Shown here piece by piece: positions 6,581-13,305 of a stretch of 13,818 nucleotides of DNA. The notes beneath the pieces were generated by a model, which made no database searches, was not told where the DNA came from, and was given only the letters and a program-made list of their open reading frames with translations. The DNA comes from Paracoccaceae bacterium (GTDB lineage Bacteria > Pseudomonadota > Alphaproteobacteria > Rhodobacterales > Rhodobacteraceae), in contig DOHJ01000080.1 of assembly GCA_003535335.1 (NCBI GenBank), positions 922-14,739 of the forward strand. The letters run 5' to 3'. Numbering within the stretch: position 1 is the stretch's first letter; each line of letters opens with the position of its first letter. A program made the position numbers and the translations under genes.

Positions 6581-7447
6581 CTACGGTTTGGCAAATTTCT
6601 TGGCGCCAGCAACACATGCCAGCACAGCAACCGAGGCCACAGCCATCGGCCAGCTGACAGTTTCCTTTAAAAGCGTTGCCGCCAACAGCAAGCCCATAAA
6701 CGGTTGCAGCAATTGCAGTTGCCCCACAGCCGCAATCCCGCCTTGGGCCAAGCCGCGATACCAGAACACGAAACCGATCAGCATGCTGAACACCGACACA
6801 TAAGCCAAGGCGATCCATGCCGGTTGCGCAATGCCTGCAAATGTTTGCGGCATTGTAAATATCGCCAGCGGTAACATTACGGGCAAAGACAGAACCAACG
6901 CCCATGAAATCACCTGCCACCCACCCAGTTTGCGTGACAGTTTGCCGCCCTCGGCATAACCAAATCCGCAAACAACGATGGCCAAAAACATCAAAATATC
7001 GCCGCTCCATGATGCAGTCATGTCCTGGGTCAAGGCAAAACCGGCAACCAAGATGCTACCGAGGATTGAAAACAGCCAAAAGGCGGGCGGCGGGGTTTCC
7101 CCTGTGCGAATTGCGCCGAAAATCGCGGTGGCAAGCGGTAGCAGGCCGATAAAGACGATCGAGTGGGCCGAGGTGATGTGTTGCAGGGCCAGCGCTGTTA
7201 ACAACGGAAAGCCGATCACCACGCCAATTGCCACGATGAATAGCGAGACAAGGTCGCTTTGGTCGGGGCGTTTTTGCGGCCACGCCACCAGCATGATTGC
7301 CGCCAGCACTCCGGCAATTGTGGCGCGCGCAAAGCTTAGGAAAACCGGGTCAAACCACGCTACGGCCACCCGGGTTGCAGGCAGTGATCCGCTAAATATA
7401 ACAACGCCGATAAAGCCGTAAATCCAGCCGGTTTTGGTTTGGTTCAT
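6581..7447 (-). CDS. EamA-family (DMT superfamily) transporter
   Basis: This is a 288-residue integral membrane protein with ten predicted hydrophobic segments in two EamA repeats, roughly residues 7-140 and 148-282. The first repeat includes SGSLPATRVAV (19-29) and the family-typical LALQHITSAHSIVFIGLLP (86-104); the second ends with FVFWYRGLAQGGIAAVGQLQLLQPF (226-250) and LLKETVSWPM. Such proteins export or import small metabolites such as amino acids; the substrate cannot be read from sequence. A strong AAAGGAG lies seven bases before the ATG. It is divergent from a MocR-type regulator, an arrangement frequent for this family, which suggests it is the regulator's target and that the cargo is an amine, amino acid or B6-related compound (inference). 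Confidence 0.92.
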   Translation of the reverse strand: MNQTKTGWIYGFIGVVIFSGSLPATRVAVAWFDPVFLSFARATIAGVLAAIMLVAWPQKRPDQSDLVSLFIVAIGVVIGFPLLTALALQHITSAHSIVFIGLLPLATAIFGAIRTGETPPPAFWLFSILGSILVAGFALTQDMTASWSGDILMFLAIVVCGFGYAEGGKLSRKLGGWQVISWALVLSLPVMLPLAIFTMPQTFAGIAQPAWIALAYVSVFSMLIGFVFWYRGLAQGGIAAVGQLQLLQPFMGLLLAATLLKETVSWPMAVASVAVLACVAGAKKFAKP

Positions 7448-7503
7448 CTGAGGTCTCCTTTGGTGGCACTATGACGGGTGTTTTAAAATGATCCAGTGAC
7501 AGT

Positions 7504-7548
7504 GGGGTACAATTATGTTAAACTGTAATGGTAGTATTGGGGGTACAA
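7504..7548 (+). promoter_or_regulatory. Direct repeats, candidate MocR operator between the EamA and regulator genes
   Basis: The 9-mer GGGGTACAA occurs at 7504-7512 and again at 7540-7548, 36 bp apart start to start. MocR-type regulators (GabR, TauR, PdxR) are known to bind direct repeats near their own divergent promoters. The first copy overlaps a TACAAT (7508-7513) that resembles a -10 box; the second contains the G-run serving as ribosome site for the regulator start at 7549. The repeat is seen directly; the operator role is inferred from family habit and placement. Confidence 0.5.
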
Positions 7549-8967
7549 ATGGACGCCAAAGATATTGACCGAACGGCCAAAACAACGCTTGTTGAACAGG
7601 TGATGGCGGCCGTTCGTACGCAGATATCCAGCCGCATAATCGGGGCAGGGGCCAGATTGCCTTCGATCCGCCGCATGGCTGATAAAATGCAAGTGTCAAA
7701 ATCCACGGTTGTAGACGCCTATGAACGCCTTGCTGCCGAAGCCGTGATCCAGTCGCGCCCGGGTTCGGGGTATTATGTTACAAAACACGTCCCGCCGTTT
7801 ACAATTGCGCCACCAAATACCGGTAATGACCGGCAGGTTGATCCAGTCTGGATGACCCGACAATCCCTGAGCGCCAACAGCAGCCAGTTAAAGCCCGGCT
7901 GCGGCTGGTTGCCTGCGTCCTGGATGCCCGAGGCCGAAATTCGGCGTAATTTACGAAATTTGGCGCGTGACCAAGCTGTTAATCTGACCGATTACAGCCC
8001 GCCAAACGGCTCGCTTGAATTGCGCACGTTGTTGTCGCGCCGCATTTCCAGCCGTGGAATTATTGCGGAGCCGGGTCAGATTATGCTGACAGAATCCGGC
8101 ACCCAAGCCATTGATTTGCTTTGTCGGTTTTTGCTGGAACCCGGCGATGTCGTGTTGCTGGATAGTCCCAGCTATTTTAACTTTCATGCCTTGCTGCGGG
8201 CCCACAGGGTAAAGGTTATCGGCGTTCCATATCGACAAAATGGCCCTGATATTGCCCTGTTTGAACAGGCTCTGATGCAGCACAAGCCACGGCTCTACAT
8301 CACCAATAGCGCCGTGCACAATCCGACCGGCGCAACATTGTCACCTGCCACGGCGCATCGGGTTTTGAAATTGGCAGAGCGGCATGATTTGATCATTATC
8401 GAAGATGATATCTTTGCAGATTTTGAACACGAGCCATCCGTGCGTCTGGCGGCATTTGACGGTATCGAGCGGGTTGTTCACATCGGCAGTTTTTCAAAAA
8501 CCCTGTCGGCATCATTACGTTGCGGCTATATTGTGGCAACGCCCGACTGGATCGAGGATTTGGTGAATTTGAAGCTGGCAACCTCGTTCGGTGGTGGTGC
8601 ATTTTCGGCCGATCTGGTGCTGAGCTTACTGAAAGACGGGGCTTATCGCCGGCATGTTTCGGGGCTGCGCAATCGTCTGGCCGAGGCTATGGGCAAGGTT
8701 GGTGCCAAATTAAAATCCATCGGCATAACCCCGTGGACCGAGCCAGATGCAGGCATGTTTTTATGGTGCCAGTTGCCAGCAGGGCTGGATTCGGCTGATG
8801 TTGCGAATGTTGCGGTTAAACACGGGCTGATTTTGGCCCCGGGCTGTGCCTTTGATGTCGGCAATCAGGCCAGCGGGTTTATGCGTTTTAATGTGTCGCA
8901 AACTCTGGATCCGGCCATTTTTCCTATTTTGGAAAAATCCATGGAAATGGTGGAAAATAAAACATAG
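7549..8967 (+). CDS. MocR/PdxR-type GntR-family regulator with aminotransferase domain
   Basis: This transcription factor fuses an N-terminal GntR winged helix with a fold-type I PLP aminotransferase-like domain that senses amino compounds or PLP. In the 472-residue form the DNA-binding domain is ~10-80 (LPSIRRMADKMQVSKSTVVD, then RPGSGYYV). The aminotransferase part shows YSPPNGSLELR (149-159), SAVHNPTGAT (254-263), EDDIFADFE (285-293), the PLP lysine Lys317 in GSFSKTLSASLRCGY and the carboxylate-binding Arg446 in FMRFNV. ATG 7549 is preferred over ATG 7528 because GGGGG sits five bases upstream, while 7528 has no ribosome site. It is divergent from the EamA transporter, the probable target, and likely autoregulated. 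Its stop lies six bases from that of the convergent CorC gene. The effector is unknown. Confidence 0.92.
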   Translation: MDAKDIDRTAKTTLVEQVMAAVRTQISSRIIGAGARLPSIRRMADKMQVSKSTVVDAYERLAAEAVIQSRPGSGYYVTKHVPPFTIAPPNTGNDRQVDPVWMTRQSLSANSSQLKPGCGWLPASWMPEAEIRRNLRNLARDQAVNLTDYSPPNGSLELRTLLSRRISSRGIIAEPGQIMLTESGTQAIDLLCRFLLEPGDVVLLDSPSYFNFHALLRAHRVKVIGVPYRQNGPDIALFEQALMQHKPRLYITNSAVHNPTGATLSPATAHRVLKLAERHDLIIIEDDIFADFEHEPSVRLAAFDGIERVVHIGSFSKTLSASLRCGYIVATPDWIEDLVNLKLATSFGGGAFSADLVLSLLKDGAYRRHVSGLRNRLAEAMGKVGAKLKSIGITPWTEPDAGMFLWCQLPAGLDSADVANVAVKHGLILAPGCAFDVGNQASGFMRFNVSQTLDPAIFPILEKSMEMVENKT

Positions 8968-8973
8968 CGCGGC

Positions 8974-10281
8974 CTAAAGCGGCCTGATTTTCAGTTTCAT
9001 AATCCGGTTGTCTTGGCGCGCCAGAACCTCGAAGCGAAAACCGTGAAAGGAAAATACCTGCCCCTCGGCCGGTATCATTTGCGATTCGTGAATGACCAGA
9101 CCCGCAACCGTCACGGCCTCTTCATCGGGCAGGGACCAATCCATTGTCCGGTTCAAATCCCGAATGGTCATCGCGCCTTCAACCACAAACTGGCCGTCTT
9201 CGGTTTTATCAATACCCGGCTCGTCATTTTTATCAAATTCGTCGGTAATTTCGCCAACGATTTCCTCCAGAATATCCTCAAGCGTGATCAAGCCCTGCAA
9301 AGAGCCATATTCATCCACCACCAGCGCAAAATGGGTGTGGCGGCGCAAAAATTGACGCATCTGATCATCCAGCGTGGTGGTTTCGGGCACAAAATAGGGT
9401 TTTTTGGCCACATCCAGCACATCAAAACCCTTTAGATCATCCAGCGAGGCATCTTCTTTGCGCAATATTTCGTGGATCGCACGCAGCAGATCTTTGGCGT
9501 GGATGATGCCAATGACATTATCGGGTGCGTCGCGAAACAGCGGCAGGCGGGTATGGGCCGAGGCCAGACATTGGGCCAGAACCTCGCGCGGCTTATTGCC
9601 AACATCAATCATTTCGATCTTTGAACGGTGCAACATGATTTCCTCGACCGTGCGCTCGTTCAAATCAAGCGCACCTAAAATCCGGTCGCGGTCTTCTTTT
9701 TTCACCACACCTTCGGAATGACCCAGCGAAATAGCACCGGCGATTTCCTCGCGCACCGCCAGCATCGGGCAATCATCGTCAATTTTCACCCCAAAGCCGC
9801 GCAACACCAATCGCACAAACCAGCGGATTTCGGTGATGATGGGTGAAAATACGGTGACAACAATCTGAATGATCGGCGAAACTCGGGCAGCGGCCGTTTC
9901 AGGGTTGGTGATGGCATAGGTTTTGGGCAGCACTTCGGCAAAAACCAGCACCAGCAGGGTCATCACCAAAGTCGCCAGCGCAATACCGCCATCGCCAAAC
10001 AGGCGGGTAAACAACGCCGTGGCCAGCGAGGCGGCCAAAATATTTACCAGATTATTGCCCAATAAAACCGCGCCGATCAAACGCTCGGTGTCTTCGGTTA
10101 CATCAAGGGCGCTTTGGGCACCTTTATCACCTTTGTCGGCCTGCCGGCGTAATTTGCCACGTGATGCAGCCGTCAGCGCCGTTTCAGAGCCGGAAAAGAA
10201 GGCGGAAAACATCAGCAACAAAATAATGATGCCTGAGGTGATCCAAAAGGCGGTATCCAGAAGGGGGGTGGTGTCGGGCAT
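8974..10281 (-). CDS. CNNM/CorC-type transporter protein (HlyC/CorC family, CBS domains)
   Basis: This 435-residue inner-membrane protein belongs to the family linked to magnesium/cobalt efflux and Mg homeostasis, often annotated as 'hemolysin'. The CNNM (DUF21) domain covers ~12-185 with about four membrane segments and the conserved SGSETALTA (30-38), LLGNNLVNI (73-81) and AEVLPKTYAI (115-124). A CBS pair follows at ~205-340 (TRLPLFRD; VVDEYGSLQGLITLEDILEEIVGEI at 321-345), then the CorC/HlyC C-terminal domain (~355-434, with VVEGAMTIRDLN). The ATG at 10281 is preceded by GAGAG. It is convergent with the MocR gene and downstream of xerD after a 312-bp gap that holds a likely promoter. The ion actually transported is not determined by sequence. 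Confidence 0.93.
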   Translation of the reverse strand: MPDTTPLLDTAFWITSGIIILLLMFSAFFSGSETALTAASRGKLRRQADKGDKGAQSALDVTEDTERLIGAVLLGNNLVNILAASLATALFTRLFGDGGIALATLVMTLLVLVFAEVLPKTYAITNPETAAARVSPIIQIVVTVFSPIITEIRWFVRLVLRGFGVKIDDDCPMLAVREEIAGAISLGHSEGVVKKEDRDRILGALDLNERTVEEIMLHRSKIEMIDVGNKPREVLAQCLASAHTRLPLFRDAPDNVIGIIHAKDLLRAIHEILRKEDASLDDLKGFDVLDVAKKPYFVPETTTLDDQMRQFLRRHTHFALVVDEYGSLQGLITLEDILEEIVGEITDEFDKNDEPGIDKTEDGQFVVEGAMTIRDLNRTMDWSLPDEEAVTVAGLVIHESQMIPAEGQVFSFHGFRFEVLARQDNRIMKLKIRPL

Positions 10282-10309
10282 TTTTCTCTCGGGTTATGTT
10301 TCTACGCTC

Positions 10310-10338
10310 TTTATGGGGGTTGCGTTGCGCGCGTTCAA
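10310..10338 (-). promoter_or_regulatory. Probable promoter of the CNNM/CorC-like gene
   Basis: On the minus strand TTGAAC (10338-10333) is followed after exactly 17 bases by CATAAA (10315-10310). The start codon lies about 28 bases downstream at 10281, implying a short leader. It suggests independent transcription from xerD. Confidence 0.4.
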
Positions 10339-10365
10339 GTGGGCTGTGATAAATCTTGTCTGGCC

Positions 10366-10379
10366 TTGCATTTTTGCAA
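10366..10379. promoter_or_regulatory. Inverted repeat TTGCA-N4-TGCAA upstream of the CorC-like gene promoter
   Basis: TTGCA (10366-10370) and TGCAA (10375-10379) form a perfect 5-bp inverted repeat with spacer TTTT, 27 bp upstream of the -35 box of the probable promoter. The size fits a dimeric regulator site. No known regulator is assigned, and a short IR like this can occur by chance. Confidence 0.3.
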
Positions 10380-10575
10380 ATCTTTTTGCACTTCTGCCGC
10401 CTGAACAAAAGGAAACCGGCAATATCAAAACCGCCAAGCCAGCGAAAACCACCCCCTTGTTACCACTGACGCGCTGGGGTTGGCGGCATGATGTCATTGC
10501 TGCTTAAAACGGTGAAAAGGCGGCGAGGGGCCTCATTCATTGGTGGCGCTTGAGCGGGCAGGGTAGAAATATATC

Positions 10576-10595
10576 GATTTCAAAATGCTGAAATC
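10576..10595 (-). terminator. Weak hairpin at the xerD stop codon
   Basis: GATTTCA (10576-10582) and TGAAATC (10589-10595) are a perfect 7-bp inverted repeat with a 6-base loop overlapping the xerD stop. The stem is AT-rich and only short T stretches follow on the minus strand, so intrinsic termination would be weak at best. Confidence 0.25.
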
Positions 10596-11517
10596 AGCCC
10601 TTTGCCAGTGGATGATGCTCCAACACCAGCTCTTTTAGCCGATCCTCTAAAACATGGGTGTAAATTTCGGTGGTGGAAATATCGGCATGGCCCAGCAGGG
10701 TCTGAATGCTGCGTAAATCGGCCCCGTTTGCCAGTAAATGCGTGGCGAATGCGTGGCGCAGGGTGTGGGGCGTGACCTTGGCGGGGGAAATGCCGCCAAA
10801 GACCGCCAATTCCTTGATTAACAGGTAAAACCGGTTGCGGGTCATGTGGCCGGCTTTGGAACGCGAGGCAAACAGGAATTTCGAGACCGGCTTGCCCTTG
10901 GATTGGGCCAGATCCTGTTCTTTGTCGCGCTGTATTATCCATGCTGCAAGGGCTGTTTTGGCCGGCGGCGAGAGCGGCACCATGCGTTCCTTGCCGCCTT
11001 TGCCGCGCACCAAAATCATTCGAGGATCGCCGCGTGTGGCCGAAACCGGCAGCGAAACCAGCTCGCTTACCCGCATGCCGGTGGCGTAAAGCAGCTCCAT
11101 CAAACAGGTATTGCGCAGCCGGTCTTTGCTGCGGCCAAAATTTTGTGCGGCTGATAAAAGTGACTCGACCTCTTCAACGCTCAGGGTTTTGGGCAATGAT
11201 TTCGTTCTGCCCGGCCCCTTGATCTGGATCGCCGGATTGTCATCGCGCCAACCTTCTTCAAAGGCGAACCTGTAAAGACCCTTGATTGATGACAATCGCC
11301 GTGCGCGGGTAGATTGCGCCAATCCCTGAGCTTGGCAATGAATAAGATAGCCCTCGACATCAGCGCGACTGGCCGATGCAAAATCAATGCCCTGACCTGT
11401 TAACCATTCGCTAAAATCCAGCAAATCACGGCCATAAGCCGATTGGGTGTTCTGGGCCGCATCCATTTCGGCGGCAGTTGCTTGCAAATAGGTGCTGATC
11501 CAGCGTTCACCATTCAT
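10594..11517 (-). CDS. xerD: Site-specific tyrosine recombinase XerD
   Basis: XerD acts with XerC at dif to resolve chromosome dimers, under FtsK control, at the division septum. In the 307-residue form the N-terminal SAM-like core-binding domain spans ~5-95 and the catalytic domain ~110-300. All catalytic residues are visible: Arg149 (ATGMRVSEL), Lys173 (GKGGKERMVPL), His251 and Arg254 (HTLRHAFATHLL), His277 (LLGHADISTTEIYTHV) and the nucleophile Tyr286. Spacing is close to E. coli XerD. ATG 11517 is chosen because AGGG lies eight bases upstream and it follows the upstream gene's stop by four bases; ATG 11538 would overlap that gene and has no ribosome site. XerD rather than XerC is preferred from its place beside aroK, common in Rhodobacterales, not from a decisive motif. 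Confidence 0.9.
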   Translation of the reverse strand: MNGERWISTYLQATAAEMDAAQNTQSAYGRDLLDFSEWLTGQGIDFASASRADVEGYLIHCQAQGLAQSTRARRLSSIKGLYRFAFEEGWRDDNPAIQIKGPGRTKSLPKTLSVEEVESLLSAAQNFGRSKDRLRNTCLMELLYATGMRVSELVSLPVSATRGDPRMILVRGKGGKERMVPLSPPAKTALAAWIIQRDKEQDLAQSKGKPVSKFLFASRSKAGHMTRNRFYLLIKELAVFGGISPAKVTPHTLRHAFATHLLANGADLRSIQTLLGHADISTTEIYTHVLEDRLKELVLEHHPLAKG

Positions 11518-11521
11518 CGCG

Positions 11522-13072
11522 TCAGCCCTGATCATCAAGCAGCATTAATTGCAGGGACGCCCGCCTTGCGACATCCTCCAGACCAACAGAGCGAAGCAGA
11601 ATCAATGACTTGCGTGCATTGTCTAAACTACCAGAGCCGTTTTCCGGAAAGTTTGAAATTGCTTTCAAAACGGCCTCGGCCAGTTTTTTATCCTTTATCA
11701 ATCGCGCATATTCCGCCGGTGTTTCGCGGGCTAAAAATGCTTGTTTTATGCTGCGGGCTTTGGCGTTGGGGGCTTGGATTTTGGCTAAATCACCCTTGGC
11801 CAAGGCCACCAGAAACTGTTCCGTAATCGTGACCGGTTTGAATCTGTTTGCCACCTTTTCATAATCTTTTGAAAGCAATCCAACCTGAAAAGCAAGGCGT
11901 GCGGCCCCTTTTTCCAGCTCCATGTCCGCCAGAGCACTGCCATAAATTTCTGCAAAAATAGGGGCCAGCGCGGCACGTTTCATTTCTGCCCAGGCTATTG
12001 GCAAGGTTTTTGCCACCATTTCGGCATTTTTGGCCGTGTATGCTTGATCAAATTTCTGCACAGCCTTGACCCGTTCCCAAACACCGCCGGATGCGGCCGG
12101 TTTGCGTTCGGTATATAAACCCAGCAGTTTATTTTCTTCAATTGCCCCATGCGCAGCAAGCCGTTCGGCAGCCTCGAGTTGGGGTTTCCAGCCGATATTG
12201 TTGCGCAAATCAGCCACGGCAAACGCGCGGGGCAGGGCGGCTGTTGGCAGGGCTTCTCCAATGGCCTCGAACATGCGAAAGACCAGAGGTGTAACCGGTT
12301 TGGGGCGCGGTGGCGCTGGCTTTCCTTCAAATAACTCAGGGTCCAGAAAACGGGCCATCAGCGCGTTTTCTTCTTTGCTGATATAGCCCAGAACCTTGGC
12401 GGTTTCCAATGTAACGGCCGCGGCCGACCAGTCGCCATTTCGGGCCAGACAGAATATCCGGGCCTGAAATGTGGGTGAAATATCGGCATTTAGGCGCAAG
12501 GTTTCACAGGCTTTGTGTTCGGTCCCTGTTAGCAGCGCCACATCAAACCAGCGTCGAAATAAATCGGGCGTGCCTGCACCGGCCCGTTCCAGCAGGGCTT
12601 GTGCCTGATCTAAACTGCCGATGTCCAGCAATTTGTCAATTCTGGCCAAAAAAAGCGCATTTGTACCGTCCGTATCAATGGGCGCGTCCAGTTCCGCCAG
12701 CAGAATCATCTGTAATAATTCCTGTAACGCCGGCAGTGATTCTGTTGGGGCAGCGCGAATAATTCTGGCCAGTTCCGTGCTTGGGGTTTGCCCCCAAAAA
12801 CCCCGCGGTAAACCCGTGACAGAAACGGGTAGTAACCCGACTGAATCAGACGTGGTCGTCCCCAGTTTTGAAACTGTTACGTCCTCGACGGATGCATTGC
12901 TGCTAACGGCTGCCTCGTCTAATCGGGGCACCGGATTGGGCCGAGCGACAACAGGTGCCGCGACCGTATCGGACAACCAGTCGATGGCCGACAAAGGTTC
13001 CTCAGCATTGGCAGACATGCCATGGCCAAACAAAAAAGCCGATATGATGAAAAACTGTTTACTCAAAATCAA
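11522..13072 (-). CDS. Conserved hypothetical exported protein, predicted helical
   Basis: The function of this 516-residue protein is not known. It begins with a signal peptide: Lys5, a hydrophobic stretch (7-17) and a probable cleavage site SANA|EEP after residue 23. A Pro/Ser/Val-rich region (~38-80) is followed by an all-helical, Leu/Ala-rich body suggestive of an alpha-solenoid or TPR-like repeat fold. Distinctive segments are DLFRRWFDVALLTG (169-182), MARFLDPELFEG and LGLYTERKPAASGGVWERV. I recall similar proteins beside aroK/xerD in Rhodobacterales; no domain name is assigned. The start is uncertain: no ATG precedes the signal peptide, and TTG 13072 (or TTG 13066) is used, overlapping the end of the small upstream gene. 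It is followed after four bases by xerD, so they are probably co-transcribed. Location is likely the periplasm. Confidence 0.82.
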   Translation of the reverse strand: MILSKQFFIISAFLFGHGMSANAEEPLSAIDWLSDTVAAPVVARPNPVPRLDEAAVSSNASVEDVTVSKLGTTTSDSVGLLPVSVTGLPRGFWGQTPSTELARIIRAAPTESLPALQELLQMILLAELDAPIDTDGTNALFLARIDKLLDIGSLDQAQALLERAGAGTPDLFRRWFDVALLTGTEHKACETLRLNADISPTFQARIFCLARNGDWSAAAVTLETAKVLGYISKEENALMARFLDPELFEGKPAPPRPKPVTPLVFRMFEAIGEALPTAALPRAFAVADLRNNIGWKPQLEAAERLAAHGAIEENKLLGLYTERKPAASGGVWERVKAVQKFDQAYTAKNAEMVAKTLPIAWAEMKRAALAPIFAEIYGSALADMELEKGAARLAFQVGLLSKDYEKVANRFKPVTITEQFLVALAKGDLAKIQAPNAKARSIKQAFLARETPAEYARLIKDKKLAEAVLKAISNFPENGSGSLDNARKSLILLRSVGLEDVARRASLQLMLLDDQG

Positions 13073-13193
13073 GTGTTACCGGTTGGTTTACTTCTTTTAT
13101 CTCGGGGGTCAGATCCCCCAGATATGCATAGGCCACCAATGCGATAAAGCCCAGAATAAGCAGTAAAACAAGTAATTTTAGCAGTCGCCCCAT
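13059..13193 (-). CDS. Small single-pass membrane protein (44-46 residues), unknown function
   Basis: This short gene encodes MGRLLKLLVLLLILGF followed by IALVAYAYLGDLTPEIKEV and ends with an acidic tail (VTLDFE). One membrane helix (~6-26) with positive residues before it and an acidic C-terminal side predicts an N-in, C-out topology. ATG 13193 has AAGG nine bases upstream; ATG 13199 two codons earlier is the alternative, with only three bases of spacing. Its stop lies inside the first codons of the 516-residue exported protein gene, a 14-base overlap, so the two are translationally coupled. Good codon structure, a ribosome site and the fixed position support a real gene. I recall similar short proteins at this place in relatives but cannot name a family. 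Confidence 0.75.
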   Translation of the reverse strand: MGRLLKLLVLLLILGFIALVAYAYLGDLTPEIKEVNQPVTLDFE

Positions 13194-13222
13194 TTTCATT
13201 AGCCTTATTTGTGATGTTGCCA

Positions 13223-13236
13223 TAAGTTGCAACTTA
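13223..13236. promoter_or_regulatory. Perfect 14-bp palindrome between aroK and the small membrane protein gene
   Basis: TAAGTTGCAACTTA (13223-13236) is a perfect palindrome in the ~107-bp gap between two divergent transcription units. A TA-rich run TTTTATATATGG lies just to the aroK side and could supply a -10 element. The palindrome is placed as an operator would be, but no regulator is assigned. Confidence 0.35.
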
Positions 13237-13305
13237 CTTGTTTTATATATGGCCTTTTTGATAATTTCACGCCATTGATTGAAAAAATAATAAAATTAAG
13301 CGGGG

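Larger units (their letters stand above)
10282..10593. other. Intergenic region between the corC-like gene and xerD
   Basis: This 312-bp stretch has no gene I can support. It holds a weak hairpin after xerD, an inverted repeat TTGCA-N4-TGCAA (10366-10379) and a probable promoter for the CorC-like gene. Open frames exist on both strands: a hydrophobic 64-codon one on plus from ATG 10313 to 10507, and a 67-codon one on minus from 10497 to 10294. Neither has a convincing ribosome site or a recognisable family match. Confidence 0.5.

Noticed and set aside
8965..8995. GGCC-N6-GGCC hairpin with short T-run as a shared terminator between the MocR and CorC-like genes
   Set aside because: Only a 4-bp self-complementary core is available and the T-run is short, so it is not a convincing intrinsic terminator.
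9923..10507. Plus-strand open frame of 194 codons running from inside the CorC-like gene into the gap
   Set aside because: Most of it is antisense to the well-supported CNNM domain and is Ser/Ala-rich shadow sequence; only the part after 10313 is outside a gene and is noted separately at low weight.
12621..13166. Plus-strand open frame of 181 codons opposite the exported protein
   Set aside because: It overlaps the signal peptide and body of the minus-strand gene and also the small membrane protein gene, with no ribosome site or family match.
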